A DNA stretch of 64,000 nt from Sneathiella sedimenti (GTDB taxonomy: Bacteria; Pseudomonadota; Alphaproteobacteria; Sneathiellales; Sneathiellaceae): positions 124,001 through 188,000 of the forward strand of contig NZ_JAFLNC010000003.1 of assembly GCF_017313765.1 (NCBI RefSeq), read 5' to 3'. Within the stretch, counting starts at the first letter, position 1; every line of letters begins with the position of its first letter. A program made the position numbers and the translations under genes. The notes beneath the pieces are model-generated. The model had not been told where the DNA came from. It saw only the letters and a program-made list of their open reading frames with translations, and did not search any database. Shown here in pieces: positions 18,230 to 24,763 of this stretch.

Positions 18230-18703
18230 TATTTTCCCCTGACTATGGAATGTCTATGAATGTTTCGGGACGTTTGTTCCTTGTTAATTGGCTGTCCGAA
18301 AGCTGGCGGGATGGTGATATAGAATTAAATAATAGTCAATAGGCGGGAAAATAAACAGTGAGATTGCGATTGCTTTTTAGACTGTTGCGCGAAGAAGTAT
18401 GAGATTTACACTCTTTGGGCGAGAATAATAGAATTCCCGCATACCGAAACTGGGCCTGGCGGACAAAAGCAAATATGAAGCATTGGTGCCCAGAGGCAGG
18501 ATTCGAACCGCCGACAAGCCGGGCGCCTGTCGGCAGTATTCTTGGCTGATTTACCAAAAGCTATTGAGCATTCCATCATTCCTTTTTCGTTTCGAAACGA
18601 ATGGCCCGTTTTTTAGACATTGACCTGGTTTGAAAGCGGTCAATTCATTGCTAATTTTAGTAAACTGCCGCCGATTCTTTCATCAAATCAGACGGCCGTA
18701 CTA
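18230..18703. other. Intergenic region between Rieske oxygenase and dctP
   Basis: About 470 bp without a credible gene. It must hold the dctP promoter (minus strand). Its main feature is a tRNA 3'-end remnant at 18484-18520. Confidence 0.5.
18484..18520 (-). pseudogene. tRNA 3'-end remnant (possible attachment site)
   Basis: Read on the minus strand this segment gives TGTCGGCGGTTCGAATCC, then TGCCTCTGGGCACCA, that is a T-arm and the 3' acceptor strand with an encoded CCA. The T-stem GGCGG would pair with CCGCC, but one extra T is inserted (CCTGCC). The acceptor strand TCTGGGC would need a 5' partner GCCCAGA, which does not occur at the expected distance, so no complete cloverleaf can be drawn. 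From memory it is closest to a tRNA-Phe. Such 3' remnants are left at the edge of integrated elements; no integrase gene is in the window. Confidence 0.55.
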
Positions 18704-19828
18704 TTACGTCACTTTTGCAAGATGATCGTGCAGTGTTTCATGAAAATGGACGATCGCCTTTTCATAATGCCCAAAAGTGAAATGACTGTTGGCATTGGCA
18801 TTCAAACCGGTCTGTATGGAGCGCGCGGCTTCACGATCCTCCTCAATTCCCGAATTCTTGACGAAGCCTGCATCCCGTTTTGCGAGTTCCAAATCGACAG
18901 GATTCCCGTCAGCATCGAGATTGCGCAAACGATATACAATAGTCCGTGTTTCCGTCGGAGAAACCGGTTCCAGCACGATGAGCTGCGTATGATTGGATAG
19001 AACAGAAAGATGAGTGTTTGGGAATAACTGGAAAACATCCGTCGTCATGCCGTTGATACGCCGTTTTTCGCGTGGAATGTCTCGCAGTTTATTGATCCGG
19101 CGGAACGGGAATATAATGCGGGAGTTGGTTCCGAAAATCTCAACGACATTTACGTTGTCAAGGCCATAGGGGTAAAATGTACGGTTATGGAGGCTCTTGA
19201 TATGATAGCCTTCCATCGATGTTTCGGCCATGAGCTTCCAGTTTGTTTCGTCTTCATATTCACCATGATCGAACATGTCCTGCCGTGGGTCGAGAATATC
19301 CGGCAAAGCATCTAGTGCTCCGTCGGAAATGGGCGCATCTTGGGTGACAAAAACAATGCCGCCGCGCTCCTCCGCCTTAACGGGCACCAGTCCGTGCTCC
19401 GCCATGTCGACGCCGGGGAATCCTTCTTTCCCGGGAATATGCTTCAGATTGCCTTCCAGGCCATAGGTCCATGAATGATAGGGACAGACAAAAGCGCGGG
19501 CACAACCAGTCCCATTCGAGACCGCCATGCCGCGATGGCGGCAACTGTTGCGAAATGCTCGCACTACATTGTCGTCCCCGCGGACCACGACAATTGGCGT
19601 CAGGGCAGCTGTACGCGCAACAAACGATCCTTTCTCCGGCAACGCTGTGGACGGGCAGAAAGGCACCGGCAATCGACGCAGCATCTCGATTTCCGCATTA
19701 AAGCGTTCCACAGACCGATAACTCTCGACGGGCTCCCGCCAAACACGTTCGCCTACATCGGTGGTTTTGGCATCCAAATGAGCGAAAATTCTATCAATCA
19801 CTTCGGTATCGTTTAGTATTTTGGTCAT
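18704..19828 (-). CDS. Rieske 2Fe-2S ring-hydroxylating oxygenase, alpha subunit family
   Basis: Oxygenase component of 374 residues. The Rieske cluster ligands are C96 and H98 in CRHRGM and C115 and H118 in CPYHSWTYG. The mononuclear iron site is set by H209 and H214 in EGYHIKSLH. The length and these motifs fit the family of aromatic-ring dioxygenases and of carnitine or glycine-betaine-type monooxygenases. No ferredoxin reductase partner lies in the window, so electron supply must come from elsewhere. It lies upstream of dctPQM on the same strand, but 474 bp away, so it is probably transcribed separately. The true substrate is unknown. Confidence 0.87.
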   Translation of the reverse strand: MTKILNDTEVIDRIFAHLDAKTTDVGERVWREPVESYRSVERFNAEIEMLRRLPVPFCPSTALPEKGSFVARTAALTPIVVVRGDDNVVRAFRNSCRHRGMAVSNGTGCARAFVCPYHSWTYGLEGNLKHIPGKEGFPGVDMAEHGLVPVKAEERGGIVFVTQDAPISDGALDALPDILDPRQDMFDHGEYEDETNWKLMAETSMEGYHIKSLHNRTFYPYGLDNVNVVEIFGTNSRIIFPFRRINKLRDIPREKRRINGMTTDVFQLFPNTHLSVLSNHTQLIVLEPVSPTETRTIVYRLRNLDADGNPVDLELAKRDAGFVKNSGIEEDREAARSIQTGLNANANSHFTFGHYEKAIVHFHETLHDHLAKVT

Positions 19829-20471
19829 GATCTAACTCTTCTTATTATTTGATTTCAAATTCAATATTATCCTTCTTGCGCGGTACTTGTCGAGCTAGTT
19901 GACAGACCGACTATCGCCCGGGCATCCATCCCGCGATCAAAGCCATACGTAATTTCGCGACATTTCTCTTGAAAAATAAGCGGTGAGTTGGGATTTAGGA
20001 TGTCACACCTTTCATCCATTTCGAGCCCTATCATTTTGGGACTGGGCTAATATCCATTGACTATCTGTTAGGTCGGGCTTATCTACCTGCTTATGAGAAC
20101 GCATGTAGATCATATTCGGTTTTTTATTCTGAACCGCCCTTTTCCCCGGGCGGTATAGGCGCGTTTGCGCCTGCATAACTTCTCGGGGCATCCCAATACA
20201 CTCAAATTGAATAGTTAGCGTGGAAACGTCCAGAGTAGAGGCATGACTGCGCTCCAAAATCTCTCGTGTCAGTAGATTTTAAATACAGATTAACGTGGAA
20301 TGGCACCTGTGACTTGCGGGGCTAATCGCCCTTCCATTTTTCCTGATGTTTGAAATTTTCATACTGCCAGGCTTTTGGCTTCCTTAAGAACATCAGTTTC
20401 CGTTGCGGGCTCGGCATGTACTCAATCAATTTCCACGTTTTTTCATACACTTAAAGTAAATGGAGGTTATC
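19829..20471. other. Intergenic region between divergent rnk and Rieske genes
   Basis: About 640 bp with no gene I can support. An open frame on the minus strand at 20012-20257 has no recognisable motif and atypical composition. A 7-bp inverted repeat ACCGCCC/GGGCGGT sits at 20133-20154 without a T-run. Promoters for both neighbours should lie here. Confidence 0.45.
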
Positions 20472-20906
20472 ATGGCTACAACTTCAACTTCGCTCCCGAT
20501 CTCAACCCGCCGCCCAAAAATTGTCATCAGTGACGCGTCATTAAATCGCTTGGAAGCGTTGGCGGAAAGATCATTCGAGCGGGACCCTGCTTTGGCCAGT
20601 CGTCTTCTGGATGAAATTGGCAGAGCCCGTATCGTAAATGCGCAAAAGATGCCGGCTAATGTTGTGGCGATCGGTAATGTTGTTACCTACCGCGACGGAA
20701 CGACGGGACAGGAACGAACCGTGACGCTTGTCTTCCCAGGCGATGCAGACATTGCGAGCCAGAAAATCTCGATAATGACACCGATCGGCGTTGCATTGCT
20801 GGGCCTGAAAGAGGGTGCCAGCTTCTATTGGGACACGCGTGATGGCGAACGGCGGATGCTGACGGTAGTCCGGGTGACTTCCGGCGCGTCAGTTTCCGAA
20901 AACTGA
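20472..20906 (+). CDS. rnk: Nucleoside diphosphate kinase regulator Rnk / GreA-GreB C-terminal domain protein
   Basis: A 144-residue protein. The start is taken as ATG 20472, because the GGAGG at 20462-20466 is a good ribosome site for it; the ATG at 20460 overlaps that site. The N-terminal part (PKIVISDASLNRLEALAE) resembles the short Rnk helical arm, and the rest is the GreA/GreB FKBP-like domain, with VAIGNVVTYRD, TLVFPGDAD and ISIMTPIGVALLGLKEGASF. These proteins bind RNA polymerase through the secondary channel. It stands alone, 38 bp before a possible short leader frame and the RpiR gene. Confidence 0.8.
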   Translation: MATTSTSLPISTRRPKIVISDASLNRLEALAERSFERDPALASRLLDEIGRARIVNAQKMPANVVAIGNVVTYRDGTTGQERTVTLVFPGDADIASQKISIMTPIGVALLGLKEGASFYWDTRDGERRMLTVVRVTSGASVSEN

Positions 20907-20943
20907 ACTCGGACACTCCGGGGTAATCGCTAAAGGAGTATGC

Positions 20944-20994
20944 ATGGCCGAAATCTTAAAAATGATCCGAATGTATTATTTAGCGGGCTTTTGA
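20944..20994 (+). CDS. Possible 16-residue leader peptide upstream of the RpiR gene
   Basis: ATG at 20944 follows a near-ideal ribosome site (AAAGGAG, 20932-20938, 5-nt spacing) and opens a 16-codon frame, MAEILKMIRMYYLAGF, ending in TGA at 20992-20994. The long RpiR frame could also begin at an ATG at 20940, but only 1 nt from the same ribosome site, so the short frame fits better. No regulatory residue run is obvious. It may be chance. Confidence 0.25.
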   Translation: MAEILKMIRMYYLAGF

Positions 20995-21086
20995 TTCAAT
21001 CGTTGCATCTTTCGGAGTCCATATATAGTCTACCTTTCCAATGGACGGTAATTGTCGTCTCGTTGAGATGGCGTATACAAAAGCCA

Positions 21087-21983
21087 ATGGTGCCTATGAC
21101 GGATATTCAGCAGGATATACTTAAGGTCATCGAGAGAGAATATGACCAATTAAGTCCGCAACTGAGATTGGCAGCGCGGTTTGCCCTAGACCGTCCAGAC
21201 CGCATTGCCTTTTATTCCATGCGTGAAGTGGCGGCGCAGGCAGATGTCTTGCCGCCAACGATGTTACGCCTCGCAAAGCGGCTGGGGTTTAATAATTTTA
21301 ACGATTTTCGGGACAGATTCCGCGATAGGATTGAGGCGCCCGGCGGCTCTTACGCTGCACGTGCACGGCAATTGCAAATGCGCAAGATGCTGACATCTGG
21401 ATCTGGTCTCTTGCGGGAAATATGTGACGCCGACAGGCGCAATATAGAGCTTACCTTTGAGACCATTGACGATGCCGCCATCATGGCGGCTGCCGAAACC
21501 TTCATCAAGGCGGAAACAGTCAATATTATCGGTTTAAGAAAGTGTTTTCCGATAGCCTTTTACTTCCATTATGCAACCCGTGTTTTCTTTCCAAATGCAC
21601 GCTTGATCCAGGGGCAGGCAGGTTTGTATGGCGAGGAAATCTCCCGTATCTCTGAACGGGATGCAGTTCTCGTCATTGCCTTCGATCCCTACACGAAAGA
21701 AACTGTAAGAGCAGCCAGGGCCGCGCATTCCGTTGGAGCCCAGTTGACCTCTATTACCGACAGTGTCGTCTCCCCATTGGCGGTTGGCGCGAATCATCTA
21801 TTTCTAGTGGCGAACAGAAGTCCCTCATTCTATCGGTCCTTGGTTGGTGCCATGGCCGTCGTTCAGGCCCTGGTTGCTGCGATTGTTAGTAAGCTCGGCG
21901 AGGATGCTGTTGATAAGCTGCAGGCGTCTGAAGCCCTCCTTCGCGACAATAACACCTATTGGATAAATGGAGATGTCGGATGA
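21087..21983 (+). CDS. RpiR-family transcriptional regulator (HTH plus SIS domain)
   Basis: DNA-binding regulator of 298 residues from ATG 21087 (ATG 21096 is an alternative; the frame stays open up to 20940). The N-terminal HTH_6 domain holds YSMREVAAQADVLPPTMLRLAKRLGF, in which the recognition helix follows the AQADV turn (motif quoted from VAAQADVLPPTMLRLAKRL). The C-terminal half is a SIS sugar-isomerase-like ligand domain, with INIIGLRKCF-like and VLVIAFDPYTKETVRAAR segments. RpiR proteins usually sense a phosphorylated sugar or a catabolic intermediate. Its stop overlaps the start of the class III aminotransferase gene by 4 bp, so it should regulate that gene and perhaps the TAXI-TRAP genes beyond. 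Confidence 0.85.
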   Translation: MVPMTDIQQDILKVIEREYDQLSPQLRLAARFALDRPDRIAFYSMREVAAQADVLPPTMLRLAKRLGFNNFNDFRDRFRDRIEAPGGSYAARARQLQMRKMLTSGSGLLREICDADRRNIELTFETIDDAAIMAAAETFIKAETVNIIGLRKCFPIAFYFHYATRVFFPNARLIQGQAGLYGEEISRISERDAVLVIAFDPYTKETVRAARAAHSVGAQLTSITDSVVSPLAVGANHLFLVANRSPSFYRSLVGAMAVVQALVAAIVSKLGEDAVDKLQASEALLRDNNTYWINGDVG

Positions 21984-23323
21984 CACATGTATTTCATCGA
22001 AATCCGCGAGCTGAGCTACCCGTCGCCGCGCGAGGAGAGGGGCCGTACATCTATGATACCTCGGGTAAACAGTATCTAGACGCCAGCGGCGGCGCCGCGG
22101 TTTCCTGTTTGGGGCATAGCAACTCCTCAGTCGCCAAAGCCATGAAACAGCAGATTGACGGGATCTCATTCTCCCACAGTGGATTTTTCACTAATCAGCC
22201 TATGGAGGATTTGGCCGATTTCCTGGTCAAGCGGGCTCCCGCTAATCTTGATCGCGTTTACTTTGTGTCGGGAGGGTCGGAAGCTGTGGAAGCGGCTTTG
22301 AAGCTGGCCCGGCAATACTTTCTGGAGAAAGGCGAGACAAGCCGGACCCGTTTTATTTCGCGGCGGCAGAGTTACCACGGAAATACAATCGGAGCGCTGG
22401 CAGCGGGCGGGAATCAATGGCGGCGAGAACCTTATGCACCGTTGCTGATGTCGGTTCCCCTCATTTCACCCTGTTATGAGTATCGCGAAAAGAAGAACGG
22501 TGAAACGGAATGGGATTTTGGTCAGCGTGTCGCGGGAGAACTTGAAACGGCATTGCTAGACACTGGGCCAGAAAATGTCTGCGCCTTTATTTGCGAGCCA
22601 GTCGTGGGAGCAACAATGGGCGCCGTGCCAGCGGTCAAGGGCTATTTCAAACGCATACGGGAGATTTGCGATCAATATGGTGTCCTGTTTATTGCTGATG
22701 AAGTGATGTGCGGCATGGGCCGGACCGGTAGCCTTTATGCTGTTGAACAAGAAGACGTGGCGCCAGATATCCTGGTGACGGCAAAAGGGCTGGGAGCTGG
22801 GTATCAGCCAATTGGTGCAATGCTTGTTTCTGAAGGAATATTCACGACGATCGTCAATGGATCAGGCTTTTTCCAGCATGGACATACCTATATGGGGCAT
22901 CCAGTCGCGTGTGCGGCGGCGCTCGCCGTACAGCACTATATTGAAGACAATGATTTGCTGTCCAGTGTGCGCCATCGTGGAGCGCAGTTGGCCGAAGCTT
23001 TAACTTCTCGGCTTGGAAATAATCCATTTGTCGGAGATATACGGGGGCGCGGTCTTTTCCAGGGAATTGAGCTTGTTGCAGATCGCATGACAAAGGAACC
23101 GCTGGATCCCTCCCTCAAAATACATGCGAAAATAAAGAGCGCGGCTATGGCCGCCGGGCTTATGTGTTATCCAATGGGGGGAACAATTGACGGGCAGCGT
23201 GGTGATCACATTCTGCTGGCGCCCCCCTTTATTATCAACGATGGGCATATCGAGGAAATCGTCGATAAACTGGGTACAGTGATTGATGAAATCGTTGGCA
23301 GTTTGCCCTCTTCGCGCGCTTGA
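21980..23323 (+). CDS. Class III pyridoxal-phosphate aminotransferase
   Basis: Omega-amino acid or diamine-type aminotransferase of 447 residues. ATG 21980 is chosen because it gives the coupled ATGA overlap with the RpiR stop; a frame 7 codons longer exists. Family features are YLDASGGAAVSCLGH near the N-terminus, FVSGGSEAVEAALKLARQ near residue 100, the ADEVMCGMGRTG motif near residue 240 and the PLP lysine in TAKGLGAGYQPIGAM near residue 275. The family acts on amines remote from the carboxylate, such as GABA, beta-alanine, putrescine or taurine. The RpiR/aminotransferase/TAXI order suggests uptake and transamination of one compound, not identified. Confidence 0.88.
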   Translation: MTHVFHRNPRAELPVAARGEGPYIYDTSGKQYLDASGGAAVSCLGHSNSSVAKAMKQQIDGISFSHSGFFTNQPMEDLADFLVKRAPANLDRVYFVSGGSEAVEAALKLARQYFLEKGETSRTRFISRRQSYHGNTIGALAAGGNQWRREPYAPLLMSVPLISPCYEYREKKNGETEWDFGQRVAGELETALLDTGPENVCAFICEPVVGATMGAVPAVKGYFKRIREICDQYGVLFIADEVMCGMGRTGSLYAVEQEDVAPDILVTAKGLGAGYQPIGAMLVSEGIFTTIVNGSGFFQHGHTYMGHPVACAAALAVQHYIEDNDLLSSVRHRGAQLAEALTSRLGNNPFVGDIRGRGLFQGIELVADRMTKEPLDPSLKIHAKIKSAAMAAGLMCYPMGGTIDGQRGDHILLAPPFIINDGHIEEIVDKLGTVIDEIVGSLPSSRA

Positions 23324-23680
23324 AAGTGCTGCTGTATGTAAGCGCTCTTGCCATGGAAGGGGTTGTGGAGGTAGGCTTTGGAAACCGTCTGGCGCGAGCT
23401 TTTAAATAAGCTGCACACCGCGATGCAGTTCTATTCTGCCAGACCGGTAAATTACGGAACGTATTGGCGCGCTGGTGCAATATTCTGTAATGCAAGGCGG
23501 ATGTTATATAAAAATGAGGGCGAAATTGCTCCAACACAGAATTTTCCTTTTGGTACTTTATACCAGGAATTGAGAGGAAAGGCCGACTTTGGAGATTAAT
23601 CTTCGAATTTGGCATATTGCGTTGCTAGGGGAGATCAAGAAATTGCTAGCAACATGTTTTATAGGTGAAGGAGATATATA
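23324..23680. other. Intergenic region before the TAXI-TRAP genes
   Basis: About 357 bp with no credible gene. The ribosome site AAGGAG at 23668-23673 serves the next gene. The palindrome-like TAAGCGCTC near 23338-23346 could be a regulator site, but this is not supported further. Confidence 0.35.
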
Positions 23681-24655
23681 ATGAGAAAGTTTTTTGCCTT
23701 GGCTGCGGTAGCGGTCACCGCCATCGGCGGGGTTAGTTTGACGGCTGCGCCGGCGAGCGCGGAAACATTTATTACTATCGGAACAGGCGGACAGACCGGC
23801 GTTTACTATCAGGTAGGTGGCGCAATTTGTAAATTGGTCAACCGCGGGACCAGCGACCACGATATTAAATGTACCCATACGACAGGCGGCTCCGTAAAAA
23901 ACATCAATGGTATTCGCGCGGGCGACCTGGATATGGGTGTTGCCCAGTCTGACTGGCAATATCATGCTTATAATGGTACGGCCCCCACGCAGTTTCCGGA
24001 TGGTAAGTTCGAAGAGCTGCGCGCTGTATTTTCCGTTCACCCCGAGCCATTTACGGTCGTGGCCCGCAAAGATTCAGGGATCAAGACCTTTGAAGACCTG
24101 AAAGGGAAACGTGTGAACGTCGGTGATCCCGGGTCCGGACAGCGCGGCACGATGGAAGTCGTCATGGAGAAAATGGGCTGGACGATGGATGATTTTGCGC
24201 TGGCATCAGAGCTCAAATCATCTGAGCAAGCGGCGGCTTTGTGTGACAACAAGGTTGACGCCATTGTCTTCACCGCGGGCCACCCGAATGGCTCAATCAA
24301 AGAGGCAACCACCTCATGCGAAGCGGTTCTGGTGAATGTCAATAATGACGTGATCAAGAAGCTGGTTGCTGATAACGCATTTTATGCAATGGCGACAATT
24401 CCGGGCGGAATGTATACCGGAACGGATGAAGATGTAGAAACATTCGGTGTTGGTGCAACGTTTGTGTCTTCTACTAAGACCGATCCGGAAGTGGTTTACC
24501 AGATCGTGAAGGCGGTTTTCGATGACATTGACCGGTTCCGGAAAATGCATCCCGCATTCGCTAATCTGGATACCAAGCTGATGATTACGAATAACCTTTC
24601 TGCACCTTTGCATGAAGGAGCTGTTCGATACTACAAGGAACAAGGCTGGATGTAA
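23681..24655 (+). CDS. TAXI-family TRAP transporter solute-binding protein
   Basis: Periplasmic binding protein of 324 residues. A signal peptide (RKFFALAAVAVTAIGG, cleaved after PASA near residue 27) precedes the TAXI hallmark ITIGTGGQTGVYYQVGGAIC. The second lobe contains LKGKRVNVGDPGSGQRGTM, also highly conserved. TAXI systems import dicarboxylates, glutamate or related acids with a fused permease, which is the next gene. A strong terminator separates the two, which should let the binding protein be made in excess. Confidence 0.9.
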   Translation: MRKFFALAAVAVTAIGGVSLTAAPASAETFITIGTGGQTGVYYQVGGAICKLVNRGTSDHDIKCTHTTGGSVKNINGIRAGDLDMGVAQSDWQYHAYNGTAPTQFPDGKFEELRAVFSVHPEPFTVVARKDSGIKTFEDLKGKRVNVGDPGSGQRGTMEVVMEKMGWTMDDFALASELKSSEQAAALCDNKVDAIVFTAGHPNGSIKEATTSCEAVLVNVNNDVIKKLVADNAFYAMATIPGGMYTGTDEDVETFGVGATFVSSTKTDPEVVYQIVKAVFDDIDRFRKMHPAFANLDTKLMITNNLSAPLHEGAVRYYKEQGWM

Positions 24656-24665
24656 GCCAACTCGG

Positions 24666-24697
24666 GCAGGCGGGAAAGCATATCCCGCCTGCTTTTT
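24666..24697 (+). terminator. Intrinsic terminator between TAXI binding protein and permease
   Basis: A perfect 10-bp stem, GCAGGCGGGA at 24666-24675 with TCCCGCCTGC at 24683-24692, encloses a 7-nt loop and is followed by TTTTT at 24693-24697. It lies 10 bp after the binding-protein stop and 67 bp before the permease start. Confidence 0.88.
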
Positions 24698-24763
24698 CTT
24701 ATATTATGAGGTGAAGAAGCGAACCGGATTGGGATTGTGTAATAGAAGAGGGGGAGACTTTCT

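Noticed and set aside
18484-18575. A complete tRNA gene on the minus strand
   Set aside because: No 5' acceptor partner, no proper anticodon arm, and one inserted base in the T-arm.
20133-20154. Inverted repeat ACCGCCC/GGGCGGT as a terminator
   Set aside because: No T-run follows on either strand, and no gene ends nearby.
20012-20257. An 81-codon open frame on the minus strand between rnk and the Rieske gene
   Set aside because: No ribosome site, no family resemblance and a composition unlike the neighbours.
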